Shown here: positions 13,934 to 20,215 of the stretch, one piece after another | Layout of the letters: each line of letters begins with the position of its first letter | Numbering within the stretch: the stretch's first letter is position 1 | IMG/VR virus record: IMGVR_UViG_3300035698_002450 | Coordinates: 1 to 20,215 of that record | Source: a virus | Direction: 5' to 3' (one strand) | Length of the DNA: 20,215 nt | Translations under genes and position numbers: made by a program | The notes under the pieces: model-generated | Databases searched by the model: none | Told to the model about the DNA's origin: nothing | The model's input: the letters and a program-made list of their open reading frames with translations, nothing else

Positions 13934-16135
13934 ATGAATAGTGAATATAAAAATTTAGTAATCCGTAACTTCATGAGTTATGGTGATAATGAAACTGAGA
14001 TAGACTTAACATTTAACAAGACCAAGCTGGTTCTGGGAAAAAATTTCGATTCGGTGGTCAACGGTCAAATAGACAGTAACGGCTCCGGCAAGTCGGTCCT
14101 CATTGAGGCCCTATTATGGTGCCTATACGAGAAGACCATTGAAGATAGGCCAGCCTCTAGTGTTGTCAACGACATTAATAAAAAGAACTGTGTGGTAATT
14201 GTGTATTACACATCTGCTACAGGGATCAAGTATGCGTTTGAGCGCTATAGGATGCACTCTGTGTATGGGAATACTGGTATCAGAATCCTAAAACATGTCG
14301 GGACGGAAGATGAAGAAGACGTCGCAGAGTCGTCCGTGCCTGCGGCAAATGCGCAGATCGTCCGCATAACTGGTATCCCATTCGAAGTATTTTCTAGGAT
14401 GATCATATTCAGTGCCAACAGCAAACCGTTCTTTTCATTGCCGGTAACCAGCACCAAAGACAACAACAACCAGACATTCATATTGGAAGACCTTTTTGGC
14501 CTCACTTCGCTGTCCGAGTGGGGTACCAAGCTTAAACTGGCTATGACAGAAGCTGTCAAGTCACTTAAAGATTTACAAAACATGGAAGCACAGTCGGAAT
14601 CTCACCGAGCAGAATTGGAGGGAAAACTGAGTAGCATTCGCCTTGATAGTGAGCAGTGGGAGCGTGAGAGGGAAGAAAATCTGGAACGCATGGAAGCGAA
14701 GCTGTTATCCCTGAATTCTATGGATCTTGACGGCAACCGAAAACAATTGAATAAACGGCGAAAGCTGGAAGGGGAGATTACTCTTACCCGAACTGAAATA
14801 GCTGACATCAAGCAACAGATTACGGGTTTGCGGGTTTCGGCCAATGCACTAGAAACAGAAAAAAATCGTTTGGAGTCAGAGATGGCTCGCACAAGTAAGC
14901 TCTTTGAAATTTTCGAAACCGGGTCACTAGAAGAGCTTCAAGTCGCCCAGTCCGAGCTGGTTTTGTTGGATAAATTCATTATAGATACCGGAGTGAAGTC
15001 AGAAACTCTTCGAGTAGAGCTACATGACCTCAACGAGCGAGCCTTCGCGCTTAAGCAGGAAAATGATAGCTTGGCCTCGAAAGTGTGCCCATACTGTAGC
15101 CAGGAGTATGCAGATGCCCGCAGTAAGCTCATAGAAAATAAAAAGGAGCTGGCTGTCCTAGAGCTTGGTAGGGTGAAGATAACCAAGGGGTTGGAGCAAC
15201 AGGACAAGTCCCGGAGCAAAGTTCAAGTTCTATCCACGGATTTATCGGTGAAGCATCCGGGTATATTGGATATAGATTTGGTCAGGTTGGAGGAAGATTC
15301 CAAGAAGGCTGATGAGTCGTATAAGTCGCTGGAAAGTAATATGGTGGAACATGGTGGTATGGTAGAGACGCTCGATACCTTAGAAAGTGAGTTGAGTAAT
15401 AAAAATAATAGCTTAGCCCTATTCACAGATGCTCTTGACGATATAAATATACAAATATCGTCTGGTATGTTGTACGGATCGGAAACCGAGATGGCTAGAC
15501 ACTCCGATGACATTAATGAACTAGAAGGGGAAATTGCTGGACTAACTATGTCAACCAGTAACCCCTATAAGAAAGTTATAGGTGAGCTAACGGCGGTTAA
15601 CTTCAAGGGGTATTCCACGGAAATTGAAGCCCTGGAGAAGGATTTAGAGGTGAAGGGATTCCTCTTTAAGATTCTAACAAAGAAGGATTCGTTCATTCGC
15701 CAAACCTTACTCAACCAATCCATTCCACTACTGAATGATAGACTCAATATGTACTTGGCCAAGATTGGACTACCCCACAAGGTTACGTTCAATGACGACC
15801 TAAGTACGACCATTGGCCAATTCGGGAAAGAGATTAATTTCAACTGCTTGTCCACCGGACAGAAGGCGCGAATAAACTTGGCCCTCTCATTCTCTTTTAG
15901 AGATATTCTACAATCTAGATTTGGCCACGTTAACTTCTGTATGCTGGACGAATGCCTGGACTTCGGTCTCGGTAATGTCGGCACACAACTTGCGGCACAG
16001 ATGATTAAGGATATAGCGTCCAGAGATAAAATCTCGATGCTGGTGATAACCCATAAGGATGAAATTGCTACGATGTTTACAGACACCATAGAAATTGAAT
16101 TCAAGAATGGCTTTTCTAATATAGTCAAGCAATAA
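13934..16135 (+). CDS. 46: recombination ATPase subunit, T4 gp46 (SbcC/Rad50) family
   Basis: This 733-residue protein (T4 gp46: 560) is an SMC-type ATPase. Its parts in order are: Walker A with NGSGKS (49-54); a Q-loop-like IIFSANSK (157-164); a long coiled coil (about 205-575) broken by a zinc hook CPYC (385-388); the ABC signature LSTGQKARINLAL (639-651); Walker B FCMLDE (668-673); and the H-loop THKDE (H707). The hook lies near the middle of the coil, as in Rad50, and the extra length over T4 is in the coil. It forms the end-resection complex with gp47. The gene ends at a strong terminator. An exact TATAAATA occurs inside at 15442-15449 but is probably chance. Confidence 0.95.
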   Translation: MNSEYKNLVIRNFMSYGDNETEIDLTFNKTKLVLGKNFDSVVNGQIDSNGSGKSVLIEALLWCLYEKTIEDRPASSVVNDINKKNCVVIVYYTSATGIKYAFERYRMHSVYGNTGIRILKHVGTEDEEDVAESSVPAANAQIVRITGIPFEVFSRMIIFSANSKPFFSLPVTSTKDNNNQTFILEDLFGLTSLSEWGTKLKLAMTEAVKSLKDLQNMEAQSESHRAELEGKLSSIRLDSEQWEREREENLERMEAKLLSLNSMDLDGNRKQLNKRRKLEGEITLTRTEIADIKQQITGLRVSANALETEKNRLESEMARTSKLFEIFETGSLEELQVAQSELVLLDKFIIDTGVKSETLRVELHDLNERAFALKQENDSLASKVCPYCSQEYADARSKLIENKKELAVLELGRVKITKGLEQQDKSRSKVQVLSTDLSVKHPGILDIDLVRLEEDSKKADESYKSLESNMVEHGGMVETLDTLESELSNKNNSLALFTDALDDINIQISSGMLYGSETEMARHSDDINELEGEIAGLTMSTSNPYKKVIGELTAVNFKGYSTEIEALEKDLEVKGFLFKILTKKDSFIRQTLLNQSIPLLNDRLNMYLAKIGLPHKVTFNDDLSTTIGQFGKEINFNCLSTGQKARINLALSFSFRDILQSRFGHVNFCMLDECLDFGLGNVGTQLAAQMIKDIASRDKISMLVITHKDEIATMFTDTIEIEFKNGFSNIVKQ

Positions 16136-16161
16136 AAAAGGGGCCGCAAGGCCCCTTTTTT
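16134..16161. terminator. strong bidirectional terminator between gene 46 and the helicase gene
   Basis: A perfect GC stem GGGGCC/GGCCCC (16140-16145 with 16150-16155) closes a GCAA tetraloop and is flanked by six A and six T. It works on both strands and ends the two convergent genes. The stop codon of gene 46 overlaps its A-tract, and the helicase stop is at 16163. Confidence 0.95.
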
Positions 16162-16162
16162 G

Positions 16163-17785
16163 TTATTGAATGCCGTCTAGCCACCACTTCGGCAATGCGT
16201 ACTTCATTCGCTTATATAGTGGCCCGAATGACGAATCTAAGATGTATGTGATGCCCCAATCGTCCGGACCCCTAACTACCCTACCAGATCCCTGGATAAT
16301 CGATCTGAGGGCCTGTAGGTTGTACCAGGACGCTGACATCTGTTGACGCTTCTTAACCCAGGCATCGCCCAGGAATGGAAACGGCACCTTGACGAAAATA
16401 TTGAACCGCGCTAGGTCATCCTTAAGGTCAAGCCCCTCAGTCAGGGACGGGCTAATAAGAACCATAGGTTCCTTGCCCTCATTAGCCATGAATATCTCGA
16501 TGGCATCCTCTCTACTTAACGTGTCTCGGTTTGGGTCTGGTGTATGGGAGATTATCCGATGTGGCACTTTTCCCTGCAACTCAGCTTCCAGCCACTTGGC
16601 TACAGCAAATGACCCAGTGTGGATTATTCCACAATCCTCCTTATGGGACTTGTGAATATCTAACACAGCTTTTGGCATTTTACTTAAGTTGGTTGCATTA
16701 TCTGGGCTGTTCCAGCCATACGTCATCTTGGTAGTAGGGATGAAAAACACTGGACGATTCGCGACATTAAACTCGCTATCTAGCGATATGAATTTAGTAT
16801 CATCCGGGTTTATCCCTAAGTCATTACAGAATTCGTTTTTACCTAGAATGGTGCTGGACATGTACAGCAATTTGTTGGTGCCCATTGGCTCTACATATGA
16901 CTTGAATGGCTTTCCACCAGTGAGCAGCTTGAGTTTCTGGCTTACAGCATCGGTAGTCAACACATACTCCACCTCCACCACTTCCATGGGTGGGAATAGG
17001 ATTTCATCTAACACGTCATTATAGCGACTCAGATTTGCGTGCTTTGCTAATACGTCCTTATCCGACCCACGAATTGTGGCTCCATCACGCATTTTAGTTT
17101 GGATGGTAATTACCTGCCTGTTTAGGGAGAGCAGCATTTCCACCAGTGCGGGTTTGATATCTGATCGAAGCCAGTCTACCGCTTTATCCAGCGTCTGGAA
17201 GATCGGACGCTTCTTTGCGTACCCAATCTTCTTTAGTTGCTTGTCTGACCAAGTAATGGAGTCAAACTCCGTTAGGAACTCTTCCAGTCTGTGCGCTTCA
17301 TCCATAATTACTATGGATCGCGGGTCAAATAGACCAAATTTGAAGTACAGCAAAGCTAAGTGGTAGTTAAGCACTACATTGGGTGTTGCCTTGGCAGTTC
17401 TGGCAGCTATGTTGGCTGGACATCTTTGTCCACACTTGGGTTCCAATAGGTTACCTAGTTCGCAGTTAGTCCCTTTCATGGAGCACTTGTAGTTCACTCG
17501 GCCATACAGTGAGTATAGCTCTAGGTCACCTAGTGAGTCCTCGTACTGCTTTTGTAAGATTTTCTGTGGTGTCAATATGACTGAGTCGCCATATGGCTGT
17601 GCTATGTGCCTAGCCAGCGTTAGTCCGGCTGGTGACTTCCCTCCACCTACTGGCATCTCCAATAGAATATGCTTTACGTCTGGGTCAGGTAGGACCTCGT
17701 TGTCTAGCCACTCAAAAAATTTGATTTGTGATTTCCGTGGAGTCCTATCGGCTTCCTTCCAGGGCCATTGGTCTATTACTGCCAT
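16163..17785 (-). CDS. DinG/XPD-type superfamily 2 helicase with iron-sulfur cysteines
   Basis: This 540-residue protein has the full helicase set: a Q-motif-like RKSQIKFFEW (17-26), Walker A MPVGGGKSP (44-52), DEAH box IMDEAH (160-165), YMSSTI (308-313), SPSLTEGLDL (445-454) and motif VI QGSGRVVRGPDD (498-509). Between Walker A and DEAH lie four cysteines (C101, C108, C118, C122), the place of the 4Fe-4S cluster in XPD, Rad3 and DinG. Such enzymes move 5' to 3' and open forks, D-loops or R-loops. This would fit a role with gp46/gp47 in recombination-driven replication, but that is inference. It differs from T4 UvsW and Dda. The ATG at 17785 has AAGGA about 10 bases upstream and a sigma70-like extended -10 promoter, so early expression is likely. 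Confidence 0.9.
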   Translation of the reverse strand: MAVIDQWPWKEADRTPRKSQIKFFEWLDNEVLPDPDVKHILLEMPVGGGKSPAGLTLARHIAQPYGDSVILTPQKILQKQYEDSLGDLELYSLYGRVNYKCSMKGTNCELGNLLEPKCGQRCPANIAARTAKATPNVVLNYHLALLYFKFGLFDPRSIVIMDEAHRLEEFLTEFDSITWSDKQLKKIGYAKKRPIFQTLDKAVDWLRSDIKPALVEMLLSLNRQVITIQTKMRDGATIRGSDKDVLAKHANLSRYNDVLDEILFPPMEVVEVEYVLTTDAVSQKLKLLTGGKPFKSYVEPMGTNKLLYMSSTILGKNEFCNDLGINPDDTKFISLDSEFNVANRPVFFIPTTKMTYGWNSPDNATNLSKMPKAVLDIHKSHKEDCGIIHTGSFAVAKWLEAELQGKVPHRIISHTPDPNRDTLSREDAIEIFMANEGKEPMVLISPSLTEGLDLKDDLARFNIFVKVPFPFLGDAWVKKRQQMSASWYNLQALRSIIQGSGRVVRGPDDWGITYILDSSFGPLYKRMKYALPKWWLDGIQ

Positions 17786-17814
17786 CTGATTGCGTTCCTT
17801 AGATTTGACTTCAG

Positions 17815-17843
17815 ATCATACCATGTGCGACCCACTTCAGCAA
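17815..17843 (-). promoter_or_regulatory. sigma70-type extended -10 promoter of the helicase gene
   Basis: On the minus strand TTGCTG (17843-17838) is followed after 17 bases by TATGAT (17820-17815), preceded by TGG, which gives an extended -10. The helicase ATG at 17785 is 29 bases downstream. No late ATAAATA element is present here. Confidence 0.6.
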
Positions 17844-17873
17844 GTTAACAGGTAGACGGCGCTAGCTCTCTAC

Positions 17874-17887
17874 GCACCGACAGGTGC
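17874..17887. repeat. small hairpin GCACC/GGTGC
   Basis: A 5-bp perfect stem with a GACA loop, located 31 bases upstream of the helicase promoter. There is no strong T-run directly after it on either strand. Confidence 0.45.
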
Positions 17888-17943
17888 CTGACATTGGTCT
17901 TTTTCATTTGTTTTTGTTTAGTAGCAATTTAGTTTAGTTTTGC

Positions 17944-18010
17944 CAAAACTTCAATCTATAAAAAAGCTATTCGCTGCCGCTCATAGCTTTTTGTCTAGAT
18001 TGAAGTTTTG
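17944..18010. repeat. 67-base two-part hairpin, terminator-like
   Basis: The outer arms (17944-17958 and 17996-18010) are a perfect 15-bp match. After a small 2x3 internal loop the inner arms (17961-17970 and 17983-17992) are a perfect 10-bp match closing a 12-base loop. The inner stem ends in GCTTTTT on plus and GCTTTTTT on minus, so it can act as a terminator in both directions. A third copy of the outer sequence (AGTTTTG, 17936-17942) makes a tight palindrome with the left arm. It lies before the helicase promoter and may insulate the helicase gene from late transcription. Confidence 0.8.
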
Positions 18011-18212
18011 CTGTTTTATTGCTGTTTAGGTTAGGAGCTAAGCCTTTATGATAAGAGCGTATAGTAAGAGCAATGGCTTTCACAGTCTCCCCCCATTTAT
18101 TTTGATTGATAATGAAATCAACCAAGGTAAACATCGCAAACCAAAACCTAGTCCTAAAGCGCGACTGACAATATTCAGTCTGGAACCATAACGCATCTAC
18201 ATAGACCATCAT
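17967..18212 (-). CDS. doubtful 81-codon open frame
   Basis: The frame starts at ATG 18212 (a second ATG follows at once) and starts MMVYVDALWFQTEYCQ. No ribosome site is visible before it, and no promoter was found. Its middle is rich in Trp, Phe and Arg, its end is basic, and I recognise no family. The last codons run through one arm and the loop of the large hairpin, which is odd for a real gene if the hairpin is a terminator. It may be chance in a gene-poor stretch. It is listed because nothing else fills 18010-18212. Confidence 0.3.
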   Translation of the reverse strand: MMVYVDALWFQTEYCQSRFRTRFWFAMFTLVDFIINQNKWGETVKAIALTIRSYHKGLAPNLNSNKTAKLQSRQKAMSGSE

Positions 18213-18251
18213 GTAGTGTCGAGGAATCAGCAGCTCACTGTTCCGCCCTTT

Positions 18252-18527
18252 TCAATGGGTCGAGATAAGTAGCGAATCCAGCTTGTAAGATTTCGCAAGC
18301 CACTTACCCCCCATAAAGACCTTTGGGTTACTACGAGTGGTAATTAGCTCTTCCCACTCAACCCGTCCGACATCGACCAGTGGGTCTCCGTACAGCCTCT
18401 CCAAGTTGACTAATTTTTTAATAACATCATCCACTATACGTGATAATGGATGGTTTGTAAAGGGGTATTTTCTAAGTTTTTTGGTTGAACACCTTCTGTG
18501 CAGCTTTCGGATCGATCCGGGGGCCAC
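18252..18527 (-). CDS. small unknown protein overlapping the end of the 401-residue gene
   Basis: A frame of up to 91 codons starts at GTG 18527 and shares 56 bases with the end of the 401-residue gene. A later GTG at 18434 would give about 60 residues with no overlap. Neither has a clear ribosome site, so translation by coupling is likely. The part after 18434 looks protein-like: a helix DDVIKKLVNLERLYGDPLVD is followed by VEWEELI and a basic end with KVFMGGKWLAKSYKLD. I recognise no family. It would be the last gene of the late transcript that starts at 19703. Confidence 0.5.
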   Translation of the reverse strand: MAPGSIRKLHRRCSTKKLRKYPFTNHPLSRIVDDVIKKLVNLERLYGDPLVDVGRVEWEELITTRSNPKVFMGGKWLAKSYKLDSLLISTH

Positions 18528-19677
18528 TAGGTAGTTGATTCAACACCCCGAACCCAACATCGGTAACCATAGTGCTATTATGCTCTACCATACCAAAATA
18601 TCGCAAATTATCAAGATAGGCACTTGGCAACCGCTTGTTGAGGGGATCGGATCTATGCCACCCCTTTGATTGATTGTCTATCGCGTGTAAGGCATCAACA
18701 CTTTTACCAAACGCTCCCCCCTTCTTATACTCAGTCAATGCCTTGCTGATAGAGGGTTGAAGATCTACATCATCGCGAGGATCGTAGTTTCTATCAGCGC
18801 TCGATAGGGCCACGCCAACTTTCGCTGTAACAGTGTCAGCAATATTCTTGTTAGCCCGTCTGAGCATCTGAAACGGATGTCTCTGCGTAAATTTCAGTAA
18901 GTATCCAATTTCATCTACATTGAGTAGATGATGCTCGGATATAAGGTGTTCATCCTGTAGAACCTCAAAATCTAGTGGGTTTGTGTTTCGGAAGTCATCG
19001 ACCTGTGCCATATACCCACGCTTTTTCCCGTATTTTTTTAGTAGAGTTTTTAGAATGGAAAGGCTACTGCTAGACAATTCCGTATACACACTAAGATAGT
19101 GCGCGTCGGTGTGGTCAAGGTTGGCTCGCCATTTCTGGTATCTTTCATCGTCTAGGCCATTAGTGACATCATTTTGGATTACAGTGTCCCAGGTGTCAAA
19201 GGATGGTGGTGAACCACCAGGTGTAGTGATTACCCCATTGAATAGTGCCGTACTAAAAGCTGATCCTTGAGCAGTAATTTTGAGTAGTTTTCGATGGGTT
19301 TCTCTGGTATGAAATCCAGGCTCCACCAACCTATATGCCATGGCGATGGGTACTATAACCCGCTGCAGTTTGGTGATTTTTGTATCTTTCCCATCCGCCA
19401 GCATTTTTCCCCTACCCTCAATGTTGTCATAGTACTGATTAGCATTGGCCCCACCAGTACCTTTACCGTCACTACTCTTTCCACTGCCTTGACCGAATAT
19501 ATTTTGGGCAAGTTTTCGAGGTGACAGGAAAAACTCTTTATCATTCTCTAGCTGTGAAAAAACGGCACTCATCATTTTTTTGTAGATGGTAGCATAGTGT
19601 TGTTTCTTGCTATGGGTTAGCTGACGCTTTGATGTCTGCTTTGGACCTTCCATCAAAAATTGTAAAAAACTTGCCAT
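18472..19677 (-). CDS. unknown 401-residue late protein with T4-like capsid-targeting leader; probable internal head protein
   Basis: The first ten residues MASFLQFLME, followed by Gly, align position by position with the T4 internal-protein leader MKTYQEFIAE|A: aromatic at 4, Phe at 7, aliphatic at 8, Glu at 10. L8-M9-E10|G11 fits the gp21 cleavage rule. I infer that the protein is packed in the prohead, trimmed by the protease and perhaps injected. The mature part is basic near the start (KQTSKRQLTHSKK, 13-25) and has a Gly/Ser linker at 62-78. It ends in a possible winged-helix (about 346-382: YLDNLRYFGMVEH, then TDVGFGVLNQL), which could bind DNA. I know no family for the whole. ATG 19677 has GAAGGT upstream and a late promoter element at 19703-19710. 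Confidence 0.8.
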   Translation of the reverse strand: MASFLQFLMEGPKQTSKRQLTHSKKQHYATIYKKMMSAVFSQLENDKEFFLSPRKLAQNIFGQGSGKSSDGKGTGGANANQYYDNIEGRGKMLADGKDTKITKLQRVIVPIAMAYRLVEPGFHTRETHRKLLKITAQGSAFSTALFNGVITTPGGSPPSFDTWDTVIQNDVTNGLDDERYQKWRANLDHTDAHYLSVYTELSSSSLSILKTLLKKYGKKRGYMAQVDDFRNTNPLDFEVLQDEHLISEHHLLNVDEIGYLLKFTQRHPFQMLRRANKNIADTVTAKVGVALSSADRNYDPRDDVDLQPSISKALTEYKKGGAFGKSVDALHAIDNQSKGWHRSDPLNKRLPSAYLDNLRYFGMVEHNSTMVTDVGFGVLNQLPSGPRIDPKAAQKVFNQKT

Positions 19678-19702
19678 GGGTATTACCTTCAGTATTAACC
19701 TT

Positions 19703-19710
19703 TATTTATT
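19703..19710 (-). promoter_or_regulatory. late promoter element AATAAATA of the 401-residue gene
   Basis: The minus strand reads AATAAATA 25 bases before the ATG at 19677. It overlaps the stop codon of the RuvC-like gene. Confidence 0.7.
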
Positions 19711-20215
19711 GTGCAATACCACCCTGAGCGATTTTTGCCATGGTATAGAGTATTTGTGCATCATTTATGTCTTCGAGTGGTTTGGGAACACTGGCCATCC
19801 CCTCCAGTTCTTCCCGATTGTCCATAAGGATTTTCATCCAGGAACCGTTACTACATAAGGTGGGTGAGTCATATAGAGCAGTAAGCATATCGGTCTTGGT
19901 AAAGCTCCCACCCGCCTTTCCCGCATTGTTGCGATACTCCACCTTCTTAACTTTGACTCCCTTGGTTATTGGGGGATAACAGAATTTCGCAGTCATAGCC
20001 TTGAGTTCTGACGGTGCAATTATCTTAAGACTGCAACCAATCTCTAGGAGTTTTGCTCGGAGGAGGGTACCAAAGCAAACCAAATCGAGTATAGGCCCAT
20101 GCTTTGAGGATTGGCTATATCCTTCTATATAGACTATGGTATCAGTGTACTTTTTTGCCGTTTGGATGGTTCTAACAATCTTAGTAGTAATGTTTCCATA
20201 GTGCTTCATCTTCGC
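19706..20215 (-). CDS. RuvC-like Holliday junction resolvase, N-terminus outside the window
   Basis: The visible frame has the RNase-H-like fold of RuvC-type resolvases without its first strand. It shows a helix of IVRTIQTAKK type, the second-acid strand IVYIEGYS (E29 counted from ATG 20209) and FGTLLRAKLLEIG. APSELKAMT (65-73), a Lys-rich loop with FTKTDML (103-109) and the C-terminal acid pair DINDAQIL (D147, D150) follow. The first catalytic Asp is missing because the frame continues in phase (GCG AAG) past the window edge. The Met at 20209 is therefore probably internal. Such enzymes cut branched DNA before packaging, the task of gp49 in T4, which is a different fold. A role in recombination or packaging is inferred. 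Confidence 0.75.
   Translation of the reverse strand, partial: AKMKHYGNITTKIVRTIQTAKKYTDTIVYIEGYSQSSKHGPILDLVCFGTLLRAKLLEIGCSLKIIAPSELKAMTAKFCYPPITKGVKVKKVEYRNNAGKAGGSFTKTDMLTALYDSPTLCSNGSWMKILMDNREELEGMASVPKPLEDINDAQILYTMAKIAQGGIAQ

Larger units (their letters stand above)
17786..18251. other. gene-poor stretch of about 470 bases with a large hairpin
   Basis: This stretch holds the helicase promoter (17815-17843), a small GCACC/GGTGC hairpin (17874-17887), an A/T-rich run (17895-17950), the large hairpin (17944-18010) and a near-perfect tandem repeat TTGCTGTTT(T)A (18008-18029). The only open frame of note is a doubtful one of 81 codons. It separates late genes on its right from the early helicase gene. 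It could hold regulatory RNA or an origin-like site, but nothing proves either. Confidence 0.6.

Noticed and set aside
15442-15449. Exact TATAAATA on the plus strand inside gene 46
   Set aside because: It lies in the coiled-coil coding part with no late gene downstream before the terminator at 16134. It encodes Ile-Asn-Ile in frame and is most likely chance.
17820-17900. tRNA-like set of small hairpins
   Set aside because: No T-loop GGTTC, D-loop or acceptor stem with CCA can be found on either strand; only a 5-bp hairpin stands out.
18196-18216. Inverted repeat CTACAT/ATGTAG near the 81-codon frame
   Set aside because: The 6-bp arms are short enough to arise by chance and the frame next to it is itself doubtful.

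Overview
The window is a piece of a tailed double-stranded DNA phage genome of the T4 supergroup (contractile-tailed myovirus type). Evidence seen directly: a gp20-type portal, a gp21-type prohead protease, a gp4-type head-completion nuclease, a gp19-type tail tube protein, a gp55-type late sigma factor and a gp47/gp46 recombination nuclease pair. The promoters fit the same picture. At least eight copies of an 8-base element, (N)ATAAATA, sit 22-40 bases before structural genes, one of them an exact T4-type TATAAATA. The early-type genes instead have host sigma70-like promoters. The host cannot be named from the sequence; sigma70-consensus promoters and AAGGA-type ribosome sites suggest a proteobacterium.

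Layout. Left edge (1-850, minus strand): the start of a gene cut by the window edge and a 2-oxoglutarate/Fe(II)-oxygenase-like gene, each behind a TTGACA promoter. Late structural block 1 (850-4884, minus): tail tube protein, terminator, then an unknown protein, a tube-like structural protein, the gp4 nuclease, a 452-residue coiled-coil/acidic protein and a small basic protein, all tightly packed. A lone plus-strand gene (5009-5716) has its own late promoter. Late block 2 (5761-12183, minus): a large protein that is probably the tape measure, portal, a 49-residue gp67-like core peptide, a gp68-like core protein and the prohead protease, ending in a terminator. Early/replication operon (12293-16135, plus): gp55, gp47, gp46, ending in a strong bidirectional terminator. 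Then, on minus, a DinG/XPD-type iron-sulfur helicase (16163-17785), a gene-poor stretch with a 67-base hairpin (17786-18251), two unknown genes, and a RuvC-like resolvase running off the right edge.

How the genes work together. Host RNA polymerase would read the sigma70-like promoters and make gp55, recombination nucleases and helicase. gp55 would then direct transcription from the ATAAATA elements to make head and tail proteins. Portal, core proteins and protease form the prohead assembly module. The most interesting signal is that several late proteins begin with short leader peptides that resemble T4 capsid-targeting sequences and end in an (I/L)-x-E cleavage site for the gp21 protease. 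This suggests that a 401-residue protein, a 235-residue protein and a 104-residue basic protein are packed in the head, and may be injected into the host.
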